Shown here piece after piece: positions 15,235 to 23,304 of a DNA stretch of 57,125 bases (position 1 is its first letter; every line of letters starts with the position of its first letter). The stretch spans positions 1-57,125 of the forward strand of contig NZ_JAPAAF010000027.1 in assembly GCF_025907915.1 (NCBI RefSeq), read 5' to 3'. The position numbers and the translations under genes are program-made. The stretch is from Gaoshiqia sediminis. Its GTDB lineage: Bacteria; Bacteroidota; Bacteroidia; Bacteroidales; Prolixibacteraceae. The notes beneath the pieces were generated by a model. It saw only the letters and a list, made by a program, of their open reading frames with translations, made no database searches and was not told the origin of the DNA.

Positions 15235-15861
15235 ATGAATACAAATCAACACACCGAGGAGAGCTTTGATGAGAAGCAATCCCTTCTCCTGATCCGGGAG
15301 ATGATCCAGGTTTCTCAAAACAAACTGAAAAATGACGGTATCCTGTTTATTCTGTGGGGCTGGCTTTTGTTTTCCATCAGTTTCTTGACATTTCTGCAAT
15401 CAAAAATCGACATACCATACCCGGCAAAGCAGATAATGAGTTATGTGATGGCAGCCATTTTCTTCCTGATTGTCATTTACAGCGTTTATTACATCCTGAG
15501 GCAACGTAAAAAAGTCCAGACTTACATCGGGATTTCCTTACGCTATGTATGGATAAGCCTGGTGGTTTGCCTGGTACTGATCAATGTCATCCTGTTCAAC
15601 GTCCTGGGCACGTTCAATGTCAGGCTGCAACACGCGGTGTTTATGGTTTTCATGGCTTTTGCCGTGTTGGTTACCGGGGGTATCCTTCGCTACGACCCGT
15701 TGATTTTTGGCGGGGTCATCTTCGGGTTCCTGGCATTTTTTTCGTCCTACCTGAGCATAGAAAACCAACTGCTCATGGAGTCCATTGCCTGGCTTATCGC
15801 TTTTATAATCCCCGGACATGTTCTGTATTCAAAACGAAACAAAACTCCAAATCATGTTTGA
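15235..15861 (+). CDS. Hypothetical multipass membrane protein
   Basis: The 208-aa protein has a polar N-terminus (EESFDEKQSLLLIREMIQVSQNKL), then about five to six hydrophobic helices: residues 40-60, 67-90, 103-125, 133-150, 155-170 and 182-200. The N-terminal segment resembles a small cytoplasmic helix pair. No transporter or enzyme motif is visible. The downstream regulator gene overlaps its end by 8 bp, so they form a two-gene operon under the palindromic promoter at 15171-15222. Its function may be envelope or stress related, but that is not shown. Confidence 0.7.
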   Translation: MNTNQHTEESFDEKQSLLLIREMIQVSQNKLKNDGILFILWGWLLFSISFLTFLQSKIDIPYPAKQIMSYVMAAIFFLIVIYSVYYILRQRKKVQTYIGISLRYVWISLVVCLVLINVILFNVLGTFNVRLQHAVFMVFMAFAVLVTGGILRYDPLIFGGVIFGFLAFFSSYLSIENQLLMESIAWLIAFIIPGHVLYSKRNKTPNHV

Positions 15862-16162
15862 CGAATTGGATCCGGTATTGCATTCACAGGTCAGGCTGGC
15901 GATCATGTCGGTGTTGATCCATGTTGAATCAGCTGAATTTGCTTATCTTCTGGAAAACATCAACACGACAAAGGGGAATTTAAGTTTTCAGCTTGGCAAG
16001 CTAAAAGATGCCGGATATATTGAGGTGATAAAATCGCTCAAAGGAAACTATCCGCTCACGACCTGCAAAATCACCCAGGCAGGTGTTGATGCCTATGAAA
16101 CATACGTAAGCGCCATTACTTCTTATTTTGAGAAGTTTAACCCAAAAACTGAAAATGATTAA
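15854..16162 (+). CDS. Winged-helix transcriptional regulator (HTH_34-like)
   Basis: About 102 aa from MFDELDPVLHSQVR. An upstream in-frame start would add 12 residues but overlaps the preceding gene further. LHSQVRLAIMSVLIHVESAEFAYLLENINTTKGNLSFQLGKLKDAGYIEVIKSLKGNYPLTTCKITQAGVDAYETYV is split here as a classic winged helix: helix 1, HTH with recognition helix around NLSFQLGKL, then the wing. Confidence 0.8.
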   Translation: MFDELDPVLHSQVRLAIMSVLIHVESAEFAYLLENINTTKGNLSFQLGKLKDAGYIEVIKSLKGNYPLTTCKITQAGVDAYETYVSAITSYFEKFNPKTEND

Positions 16163-17625
16163 AGCACCGGGCTGAGCAGGCGGGCAAACGATTCTTTGGC
16201 CTTGGCCGACCAGTGCCGTTTTCGCCAGTCGTCGAGCAGGATTTCCCGGCTTTGTCCCAAATCCTGAAAAAACTGTCGCTCAAGTTCGGTGGCAACCACT
16301 TCGTCATAAATCATGGCATTCACTTCGAAATTTGTTTCCAGGCTTCGGAAATCGAAGTTGGCCGTTCCTACCGACGAGAAAACGCCATCCACCACAATCA
16401 GCTTGCTGTGCATAAACCCCGGCTGGTAAAGATAGATTTTTACGCCTGCTTCCAACAGTTCGCCCACGTACGAGTCGGTGCTCCATTTGGGGGTGATGGC
16501 ATCGGATTTTTGGGGCAGCAGGATACGGACATCAATGCCGCCCAGCGCAGCTACTTTCATCGCATTGGCAATTTCAGTAGTGGGGATCAGGTAAGGCGTA
16601 GCAATAAACACCCGTTCGCGGGCGGAGGCGATTGCCGAAAAATAAGCCTGTCCGATGCTTTCCCAGTCCGAATCGGGGCCACTGGCCACGATCTGTACCA
16701 ATTTTCCCTCCCCGTGCGTCAGGTAGCGGAAGTATTTTCGGCCTTTCAAAATCTCCTTGGAAACAAAAAACCAGTCGGCCATAAAAATTACCTGCAAGCC
16801 GGTAGCAGCACCCCCTTTAAGCATCAGGTGGGTATCACGCCAGCTGCCCAGTTTTCTGGCGCCATGCAGGTAGCGGTCGGCAATATTGAGGCCGCCCACA
16901 AAAGCCACTTCCCCATCCACCACAATAATCTTCCGGTGATTACGGTAATTGACGCGCGAGGTCAGCATCGGGAAACGCACTTTCATGAAACAGTCGATAC
17001 GGACACCCGCTTGCTCCAGCGAACGGATATATTTTTTCGGGAGCTGCCAGCTGCCCACATCATCAAAAATCACCCGCACCTCCACCCCTTCCCGGGCTTT
17101 GCGGATCAGCAAATCGCGCAACTGGTTACCAACCGTATCGTTTTCAATGATATAAAATTCGACATGGATATGATGGCGGGCCTTCTCCATGGCCTGAAAC
17201 ATGGCGGGGAAAGCCTGCTCCCCGTTTTTCAGGATTTTCACCTCATTGTCGTCGGTAAGCAAGGCATTGGAGTTGGACAACATCAGCTTGATCAAGTGAC
17301 GCTTCCGGTAAACCGCATCGCTAAAACCCTCGTAATTTCGGGGCAACAAGTCCAGTTGATCCTGGGTAAGCTTACGGAGTTTCTCCAAGTCACCCAAGCC
17401 CTTCCTCGAGAACATTTTCTTTTTCCGGTATTCCTGCCCGAAAAACAGATAAAAGATCATCCCGGCAACAGGCAGCAGCACCAATACCAACACCCAACTA
17501 ATGGTTTTTAGCGGACTGCGGTTCTCCAAGACAATCAGGACAGCAATAAAAATAACGGTCAGCAGGTACAACAAAAAAAACACCGAAGGCAGATGTTCGA
17601 GTAATTGAGGAAAAAATCCTGTCAT
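16159..17625 (-). CDS. cls: Cardiolipin synthase (phospholipase D family)
   Basis: The 488-aa membrane enzyme condenses phosphatidylglycerol into cardiolipin. Two N-terminal helices (about 14-33 and 41-62) are followed by two PLD-type HKD motifs: His230-x-Lys232-x4-Asp237 in NHRKIIVVDG, and His406-x-Lys408-x4-Asp413 in MHSKLIVVDG. Length and layout are standard for bacterial Cls. The stop codon overlaps that of the convergent regulator gene (TTAA at 16159-16162). It appears monocistronic. Confidence 0.92.
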   Translation of the reverse strand: MTGFFPQLLEHLPSVFFLLYLLTVIFIAVLIVLENRSPLKTISWVLVLVLLPVAGMIFYLFFGQEYRKKKMFSRKGLGDLEKLRKLTQDQLDLLPRNYEGFSDAVYRKRHLIKLMLSNSNALLTDDNEVKILKNGEQAFPAMFQAMEKARHHIHVEFYIIENDTVGNQLRDLLIRKAREGVEVRVIFDDVGSWQLPKKYIRSLEQAGVRIDCFMKVRFPMLTSRVNYRNHRKIIVVDGEVAFVGGLNIADRYLHGARKLGSWRDTHLMLKGGAATGLQVIFMADWFFVSKEILKGRKYFRYLTHGEGKLVQIVASGPDSDWESIGQAYFSAIASARERVFIATPYLIPTTEIANAMKVAALGGIDVRILLPQKSDAITPKWSTDSYVGELLEAGVKIYLYQPGFMHSKLIVVDGVFSSVGTANFDFRSLETNFEVNAMIYDEVVATELERQFFQDLGQSREILLDDWRKRHWSAKAKESFARLLSPVL

Positions 17626-17719
17626 AGCAACCAGTTAAGTTCGTTTTATTAAAATTCGCCAATTTATGGGTGATTAACAAACCAAAATGAATTTCGTAGA
17701 AAAATAAAAAATAAAAGCC

Positions 17720-18124
17720 ATGAAGAGCTGGATCGTATGTATTTTTTATGTGTTGATTGGACTGGGTTGCAGCACGCAACAAGCAGTAACCATTCAGGAA
17801 AAAACAGCAGAAGCAGAAGAGGACAGCGTAAGCTATGAATTAGTGGTTTTTGACACTGGCTTTGAAACCTGGTTTATCACCCGAGCCAAACCGGCCAATT
17901 TCCACGAACAGCGCTACTATGAATTTTGGAACCAGCGCTATGTTCAGGCATGGAACTACCATGAAATGGGCTACCGTCACGCCCGGCTGATTGACGGGAA
18001 CATCAACTATGACGCTAACACGGACTATGGGCTGGAAATCAACCACAAGCTTTTTTATTATTTCATGTATGTTGAAAACGTCCTGCGCATCCCGCTGATC
18101 CCTGACGGACCAAAGAGCTGGTAA
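17720..18124 (+). CDS. DUF6146-like lipoprotein
   Basis: The 134-aa protein has a short signal peptide and lipobox (IGLGC, Cys17), an acidic linker (EKTAEAEEDS) and an aromatic-rich conserved domain with GFETWFITRAKPANFH, YYEFWNQRYVQAWNYHEMGYR and YDANTDYGLEINHKLFYYFMYVENVL. I recognise the pattern as the Bacteroidota family annotated DUF6146; that name is from memory. Its function is unknown; periplasmic or outer-membrane location is inferred from the lipobox. Confidence 0.65.
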   Translation: MKSWIVCIFYVLIGLGCSTQQAVTIQEKTAEAEEDSVSYELVVFDTGFETWFITRAKPANFHEQRYYEFWNQRYVQAWNYHEMGYRHARLIDGNINYDANTDYGLEINHKLFYYFMYVENVLRIPLIPDGPKSW

Positions 18125-18171
18125 CATGAAGAATAAGAAACAAAGAGATCAAACGAGAAGATGAGGATTCA

Positions 18172-19218
18172 TCAATTCTGCCGGTAAAAAACCTGGAGGA
18201 TGGTATCGTGTAGCTGCTCGCATTTACGGGGCAGCTTTGCCAAATGAGGGGCCGGCACCCCATTGCCAAACCAGCTGTGCCCAACATAAACATGGGCTTC
18301 GTCCCACAAATCCTGATCGATGAACGATTGCAGCAACAGTTTGCCACCTTCTACCACCACCGATTGCAGCTCGCGGGCGTACAAAAAGTCCAGAAGCTGG
18401 GGAAGGATATTCCGGCTGAAATCCAGCGGAACAAATTCCAAGTTTCGCCTGTTTTCGCCTTTATTATCAGTGAACACGATTGTTGGCATAGTGCCGTCTT
18501 TCAGGTGCAGCGAATCTGGCAGGAGGTTTTGTCGGTCGATGACTAACCGGACCGGCTGTCGCCCGCTCCAGTCGCGCACGGTTAACGACGGGTTGTCCTT
18601 CATGGCCGTGTTGGTTCCGATCAGTATGGCTGCTTCTTCGGTGCGTTGGCGGTGTACCAGCCTTCGCGAAAGCTCGTTACTGATCCAAGTGGGCTGGCCG
18701 AATTCAGGCTGTGAGCGGTCGATATCCAGAAAACCGTCGAGGGTTTGCGCCCACTTCAGAATCACATAAGGACGCTGTTGCTGATGAAAAGTGAAGAAAC
18801 GCCGGTTGAGCTCCAAACATTCATCTTCCAGCACACCAACCTCCACCTGGATGCCTGCCCGGCGCATTTTCTCGATTCCTTTGCCGGCCACCTTGGCAAA
18901 CGGATCCACCGAACCAACCACCACACGCGGAATTCTGTGAGAAATAATCAGGTCGGAACAAGGCGGTGTTTTCCCGAAATGGGCACAGGGTTCGAGGCTG
19001 ACGTAGATGGTCGATTCTTTCAGCAGTGATTTGTCCTTCACTGAGTTGATGGCATTTACTTCGGCATGCGGGCCGCCATATTGCCGGTGAAAACCTTCGC
19101 CAATAATTAAGTCGTTACAAACGATTACCGAGCCTACCATCGGGTTGGGGGCCACTTCCCCACTTCCCAGACGGGCCAGCGAGATGCACCGTTCCATATA
19201 TTTTTCAGCTATCTTCAC
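18172..19218 (-). CDS. ribD: Bifunctional riboflavin deaminase/reductase
   Basis: The protein is about 348 aa from a GTG start (VKIAEKYMERCISLARLG). This start keeps the family's EKYM segment and has AAAGGT upstream. ATG 19197 (MERC) is the alternative, and the frame is open to 19272, inside prmC. The N-terminal deaminase has the zinc site in GGPHAEVNAI and SLEPCAHFGKTPPCSDLI. The C-terminal reductase (YVILKWAQTLDGFL, STRRL-like ELSRRLVHRQRTEEAAILIGTNT split, VEGGKLLLQSFI) completes RibD. It catalyses the second and third steps of riboflavin synthesis. Confidence 0.93.
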   Translation of the reverse strand: MKIAEKYMERCISLARLGSGEVAPNPMVGSVIVCNDLIIGEGFHRQYGGPHAEVNAINSVKDKSLLKESTIYVSLEPCAHFGKTPPCSDLIISHRIPRVVVGSVDPFAKVAGKGIEKMRRAGIQVEVGVLEDECLELNRRFFTFHQQQRPYVILKWAQTLDGFLDIDRSQPEFGQPTWISNELSRRLVHRQRTEEAAILIGTNTAMKDNPSLTVRDWSGRQPVRLVIDRQNLLPDSLHLKDGTMPTIVFTDNKGENRRNLEFVPLDFSRNILPQLLDFLYARELQSVVVEGGKLLLQSFIDQDLWDEAHVYVGHSWFGNGVPAPHLAKLPRKCEQLHDTILQVFYRQN

Positions 19219-19229
19219 CCGGAAAAATT

Positions 19230-19246
19230 TACCTTTGCCAAAAATA
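19230..19246. promoter_or_regulatory. Back-to-back -7 boxes of prmC and ribD
   Basis: The plus strand reads TACCTTTG (19230-19237) and the minus strand TATTTTTG (plus positions 19239-19246), both matching TAnnTTTG and separated by one base. They would drive prmC and ribD respectively. Neither has a clear -33 TTTG. Confidence 0.4.
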
Positions 19247-19253
19247 CAAATAA

Positions 19254-20099
19254 ATGCAGGCAAGCATTGCATATATCCGCAAAGAATTGAAGGACCTTTA
19301 TCCGGATCAGGAAATCGAAGGGCTGGTCCGGTTGATTTTTTCAGCCCTAAGAAATTACACGCCGACCGATCTGTTACTGAAAAAAAACGAGCGGCTCACC
19401 CCTGACGAACAGCTTCATCTGAATGAAATCGTCAGGCGTTTGAAGAAGCACGAACCTATTCAATATATTTTGGGGGAAACTGAATTTTACAGTCTTCCTT
19501 TTCAGGTAACGGAAGATGTGCTGATTCCGCGGCCCGAGACCGAAGAGTTGGTTGACTGGATATTGAAAGACCTTACCATCGCCTCGCCAGTCATCCTGGA
19601 TGTGGGCACCGGAAGCGGCTGCATTCCTGTCAGCCTGAAAAAATTCCTGCCCGCTGCCAAAGTAATGGGCTGCGACATCTCCGAAAAAGCGCTGAAGGTG
19701 GCCCGCGCCAACGCAGGGATCAATCAAACCGAAGTGGCTTTTTTCCACCTCGACATCTTAAACCCCTTGCTGCCGGCTACCTTCCCCGGTCTCGATATCC
19801 TCGTCAGTAACCCACCGTACGTCACCGAAAAAGAAAAACAACTGATGCAGCCCAATGTACTCGCCCACGAACCCCACAGCGCCCTGTTTGTTCCGGACGA
19901 AGACCCGCTGGTGTTTTATGCGGCCCTGGTGCGGTTTGGCCGCCAGCACCTGAAAAAAGGCGGCAAGCTTTTTTGGGAAATCAACGAAGCGTTTGGCCCG
20001 GCATGTGTGCATCTGCTGGAGGAAAACGGCTTTGATAACGTTCAGCTGAAAAAAGACATCAACGGAAAAAACCGCATGATTGCAGCCCGGTACGTTTAA
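19254..20099 (+). CDS. prmC: Release factor glutamine N5-methyltransferase
   Basis: The 281-aa enzyme methylates the Gln of the GGQ motif in RF1/RF2. An N-terminal helical domain (residues 1-85) is followed by a class I SAM methyltransferase fold: VLIPRPETEELVDWIL (typical of PrmC), VILDVGTGSGCIPVSLKKF (SAM-binding motif I) and LVSNPPYV (NPPY catalytic motif). The length is standard. It is divergent from ribD, only 35 bp between start codons. Confidence 0.95.
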   Translation: MQASIAYIRKELKDLYPDQEIEGLVRLIFSALRNYTPTDLLLKKNERLTPDEQLHLNEIVRRLKKHEPIQYILGETEFYSLPFQVTEDVLIPRPETEELVDWILKDLTIASPVILDVGTGSGCIPVSLKKFLPAAKVMGCDISEKALKVARANAGINQTEVAFFHLDILNPLLPATFPGLDILVSNPPYVTEKEKQLMQPNVLAHEPHSALFVPDEDPLVFYAALVRFGRQHLKKGGKLFWEINEAFGPACVHLLEENGFDNVQLKKDINGKNRMIAARYV

Positions 20100-20175
20100 A
20101 TCCCTGAAAAATATCCGTCAGTAATACTGAAAAGAAATTTCAACAAATTAATCAAAGCCATTCAGTGTGTATTTT

Positions 20176-20183
20176 TAAATTTG
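20176..20183 (+). promoter_or_regulatory. Bacteroidota-type -7 box for the EEP-family gene
   Basis: TAAATTTG matches TAnnTTTG and lies 37 bp upstream of GTG 20220. A transcript from here would begin after the TTG at 20181, which argues for the GTG start. Confidence 0.5.
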
Positions 20184-20219
20184 TGTAAGTTTCCAACGAC
20201 ATACAATTCATCAAATACC

Positions 20220-21296
20220 GTGAGAAAATTTTTCAGGAATATCGTTCTGCTGTTCAACCTGGCCGCGGGTTTTGCTTTACTGATTGTTTACCTGTCGGCT
20301 TATGTCAGCCCCGAAAAGTTCTGGATGCCGGCCATCATTGGTTTAGCCTACCCCTATATACTCTTTATCAATCTGTTGTTCATCCTGTACTGGTTGTTTG
20401 GCACCAGCAAATACGCACTGGTTTCGCTGGCCTTCATCCTGCTGGGGTTCAACCACCTGCAAAATTACTTCTCCTTCAGCGCAAAAAAGACAGAGGAACC
20501 CGGATTGGTGGTGGTCAGCTACAACATCAAACAATTTGAGGGGAAGCCGGATTTATCGAAATCAGAAACGGCAAATGCCATCCTGGATTTGGTGCGGAGC
20601 AAAGAGCCTGATATTGTTTGTTTTCAGGAAATGGCTTTTATGCACCGACGTGGCTTTGACGGTTTCAAAAAGGAGTTTTCACTGAAAGGATTCCCCAAGT
20701 ATAGTCACCCGGCCAAGCGTGGCGGACCGGTTACTTTTTCGGCGTTCCCGATCATTAACACCGCTGAAATTCATTTCGAAGAAAGCGGCAACATGTTTAT
20801 TTATACCGATGTGGTGGCAGGACAAGATACCCTGCGCATCTTTAATTGCCATCTGCAAAGCTATCAGTTCTCGCCCAAGGATATCAGCACGCTCGATTCG
20901 CTGTCGCTAAACGATCAGGAAAAAAACATGAAAGGGGCCCGGCTGTTTGGGGGCAAACTGAAAAGGGGATTTATTCAACGGGCTAAACAAGCAGAAATAC
21001 TGCGCAGCGAAATTGACCAATCGCCCTACCCGGTCATTGTTTGCGGCGACTTTAACGATACCCCTATCTCATACACCTACAAGCTCGTGCGGAACAAGCT
21101 GAAGGATGCCTTCGTGGAGTCGGGCGCAGGCATTGGCAACACCTACCTGGGGCGGCTGCCCTCTTTCCGGATCGATTACATCCTGCACAGCGACCTGTTT
21201 GACGGGTATAACTTCGCTATCGATAAGGTGGACTATTCTGACCATTATCCGGTGAGCTGCAAGTTGGTGAGAAAGACGGCGAAAAAAGAGGAATAA
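20220..21296 (+). CDS. Endonuclease/exonuclease/phosphatase family membrane protein
   Basis: About 358 aa from GTG 20220 (VRKFFRNIVLLFN). Three membrane helices cover about residues 5-25, 30-60 and 65-80. An EEP domain follows: VVSYNIKQFEG, DIVCFQEM (metal-binding Glu), FNCHLQSYQ, VICGDFNDTP and DYSDHYPVSCKL (catalytic Asp-His). The combination is common in Bacteroidota. It is likely a membrane-anchored phosphodiesterase or phosphatase facing the periplasm; the substrate cannot be told. An upstream TTG (20181) would sit within the promoter box. Confidence 0.85.
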   Translation: MRKFFRNIVLLFNLAAGFALLIVYLSAYVSPEKFWMPAIIGLAYPYILFINLLFILYWLFGTSKYALVSLAFILLGFNHLQNYFSFSAKKTEEPGLVVVSYNIKQFEGKPDLSKSETANAILDLVRSKEPDIVCFQEMAFMHRRGFDGFKKEFSLKGFPKYSHPAKRGGPVTFSAFPIINTAEIHFEESGNMFIYTDVVAGQDTLRIFNCHLQSYQFSPKDISTLDSLSLNDQEKNMKGARLFGGKLKRGFIQRAKQAEILRSEIDQSPYPVIVCGDFNDTPISYTYKLVRNKLKDAFVESGAGIGNTYLGRLPSFRIDYILHSDLFDGYNFAIDKVDYSDHYPVSCKLVRKTAKKEE

Positions 21297-21314
21297 GACG
21301 CTCCCCTTCCTTTA

Positions 21315-22244
21315 TCAAAACAACCGCTTCCGCTTTAACAAGAAGTTCATCAGCACTTGGGTGAAATCTTGGTTGATGTCGGCCTCCACCAAATCGATGT
21401 GGTATTGCCCGCACTTCACTTTCAAATCTTCAACCGATTGGCGGATGGCTTTCCGGTAACTTTCCTTCAGCTCGTGCGGCGAAAAACGCAGGTGTTGTCC
21501 GGTTTCCAGATCGACAAAGCGGTACGGACGGTTCAGAAAATCAAAATCACGTTCCTGCTGATGGTCGGTTACATGAAAGAGGATCACCTCGTGTTTGTTG
21601 TACCGAAGATGCTGCAGCGCCGAAAATAGTTCATCATCCTTCCCATCGTCCATCATATCGCTAAAAATAATGACCAGTGAGCGTTTATGCAATTGCTCGG
21701 CAATTTGATGAAGAGCATCGGTGGCGTTGGTGGTTTTTCGCAAGTCATCCTTCCCGGCAGCAAGCAAGCCAGCGAGTTTGCCATACAGCAACTCGGCATG
21801 TACCGGCGAAAGCCGGTTCTCCGAGTGAAACTCAATGTGGTCGGAAAATAAAGTCAGACCCACCGAGTCGCGCTGGCGACGCATCAGATAGATGAGGGCC
21901 GCCGCCGAGTAAACCGAAAAAGCCAGCTTGTTGAACAATTGTCTTTTACCCTCCTCAAAAGGAAACAGCATGGACGAGGACGTATCGATGACCAACTGGC
22001 AGCGCAGGTTGGTTTCTTCCTCGTATTGTTTCACATACAAACGGTCGGAGCGGCCAAACAATTTCCAGTCGATGTGTTTGGTTGATTCCCCCTGGTTGTA
22101 TTGGCGATGTTCGGCAAACTCAACCGAAAAGCCATGAAACGGACTGCGGTGCAAGCCGGTAATGAAACCTTCGACCACCTCGCGGGCAATCAATTCCAGA
22201 TTATCGAATTGTTGAAATTGTTGTATGTCGAACAGGTTTTTCAT
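21315..22244 (-). CDS. DUF58 domain protein (vWA-like)
   Basis: About 309 aa from MKNLFDIQQFQQFD; an alternative start six codons upstream exists. The DUF58 signature is visible as HRSPFHGFSVEFAEHRQYNQ and DIRHIDWK-like STKHIDWKLFGRSDRLYVKQYEEE, followed by a von Willebrand A-like strand with a MIDAS-type motif, VIDTSSSM. These proteins usually sit with MoxR ATPases and Bat proteins; none is adjacent here, so it is an orphan. The role is unknown, possibly in assembly of a metal-dependent complex. Confidence 0.85.
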   Translation of the reverse strand: MKNLFDIQQFQQFDNLELIAREVVEGFITGLHRSPFHGFSVEFAEHRQYNQGESTKHIDWKLFGRSDRLYVKQYEEETNLRCQLVIDTSSSMLFPFEEGKRQLFNKLAFSVYSAAALIYLMRRQRDSVGLTLFSDHIEFHSENRLSPVHAELLYGKLAGLLAAGKDDLRKTTNATDALHQIAEQLHKRSLVIIFSDMMDDGKDDELFSALQHLRYNKHEVILFHVTDHQQERDFDFLNRPYRFVDLETGQHLRFSPHELKESYRKAIRQSVEDLKVKCGQYHIDLVEADINQDFTQVLMNFLLKRKRLF

Positions 22245-22325
22245 CGTTTTTCGAAAAGGCAACTATTACTATTTTTAAGAAGTGCTGAAACAATCCCAGC
22301 ACGACACGGTGACCGTGAAAAAATA

Positions 22326-22862
22326 TTATTCTTCCAATAATCGATATTTCTTTAGGATGACGCCGGACGAATAACTGCTTACTTCGGCCAAATGCAGCTG
22401 CCGCTCTGCCAGCTGATCGGTAAACAAGGGGATGCCCTCACCCAGGGTGACGGGCATGGTAAACAGGTAGATTTCATCAATCAGGCCTTCGTTAAACAGC
22501 AGGGTGTTGATCTCACTGCCGCCAACCAGCCAAATATTTTTACCTTCCTCTTTCTTGATTACCCGGACAAACGAAACCAGATCGTCGCCAATAAATTTGA
22601 CAAACTTGGTGTCCTGCTTGCCCTTTTGTTGCGTAAACACGTAATTTTCCTTATCGGCATACGGAAAATCAATTCCAAACGAAAGGATTTTTTCATAGGT
22701 TCGGTTTCCCATCAAGGTTACGTCAACCGACGCGTAAAAACTGGCATAGCCGTAATCTTCATCTTCCGGATTGGGGAAACGTTCCAGCCAATCTACGTCG
22801 CCATTCAGCCGGGCAATTTTGCCATCCAGGCTTTGCGCGATATACAGAATAATTTTGCGCAT
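22326..22862 (-). CDS. Dihydrofolate reductase-fold protein (RibD C-terminal-like)
   Basis: About 178 aa from MRKIILYIAQSLDGKIA; the ATG two codons upstream is an alternative. The DHFR/RibD_C fold shows as YIAQSLDGKIARLNGDVDWL, VTLMGNRTYEKIL, NIWLVGGSEINTLLF (NADPH-binding GG) and DEIYLFTMPVTLGEGIPLF. Such proteins are stand-alone reductases distinct from FolA. The substrate is unknown. It is flanked by DUF58 and trxA, all on the minus strand. Confidence 0.85.
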   Translation of the reverse strand: MRKIILYIAQSLDGKIARLNGDVDWLERFPNPEDEDYGYASFYASVDVTLMGNRTYEKILSFGIDFPYADKENYVFTQQKGKQDTKFVKFIGDDLVSFVRVIKKEEGKNIWLVGGSEINTLLFNEGLIDEIYLFTMPVTLGEGIPLFTDQLAERQLHLAEVSSYSSGVILKKYRLLEE

Positions 22863-22935
22863 GGTCATCCAATTTTAGCCAAAAAAAGGGCATAACCGAA
22901 ATCCTGCCCTTCTATCTGTTTTTTCAAACCTAAAT

Positions 22936-23253
22936 TTACAAAATTGCATCCACTTTTGCAGCCAACGCTGATTTTGGTGCAGCGCCGACGTGTTTATCAA
23001 CAATCTCGCCGCCCTTAAAAAACAGGATGGTGGGAATATTGCGGATACCAAATTTAACGGCCGTATCCGGATTGCTGTCCACGTCCAATTTGGTCACCAG
23101 CAGTTTTCCGTCATAATCGTGCGAAAGCTCTTCCACCACCGGAGCCACCATGCGGCAGGGGCCGCACCATTCTGCCCAAAAGTCAACCAACACCGGTTTA
23201 TCTGATTTGAGGACCAGTTCCTCAAAATTTGCATCTGTTACTTCTATTGCCAT
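22936..23253 (-). CDS. trxA: Thioredoxin
   Basis: The 105-aa classical thioredoxin has the active site [10 protein letters not shown] (Cys30, Cys33), VDVDSNP-like [16 protein letters not shown] and the cis-proline loop RNIPTILFF. It reduces cytosolic disulfides. It follows dnaE by 48 bp, but a TAnnTTTG box overlaps the dnaE stop, so it can be expressed on its own. A second, different thioredoxin lies at 46160. Confidence 0.95.
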   Translation of the reverse strand: MAIEVTDANFEELVLKSDKPVLVDFWAEWCGPCRMVAPVVEELSHDYDGKLLVTKLDVDSNPDTAVKFGIRNIPTILFFKGGEIVDKHVGAAPKSALAAKVDAIL

Positions 23254-23296
23254 AATTTCAATATTTTTTTTGGTTAATGATTCTGTATGAACTTTA

Positions 23297-23304
23297 CAAA
23301 ACTA
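23297..23304 (-). promoter_or_regulatory. Bacteroidota-type -7 box for trxA
   Basis: The minus strand reads TAGTTTTG, matching TAnnTTTG. It overlaps the dnaE stop codon and lies about 44 bp upstream of trxA. A -33 TTTG is not clear. Confidence 0.45.

Noticed and set aside
18125-18171. FMN riboswitch for ribD
   Set aside because: ribD is transcribed from the other end; the upstream spacer to prmC is only 35 bp, too short for an RFN element.
20181-20219. TTG start for the EEP-family protein
   Set aside because: The TTG lies inside the TAAATTTG promoter box, so it would not be transcribed; GTG 20220 is preferred.
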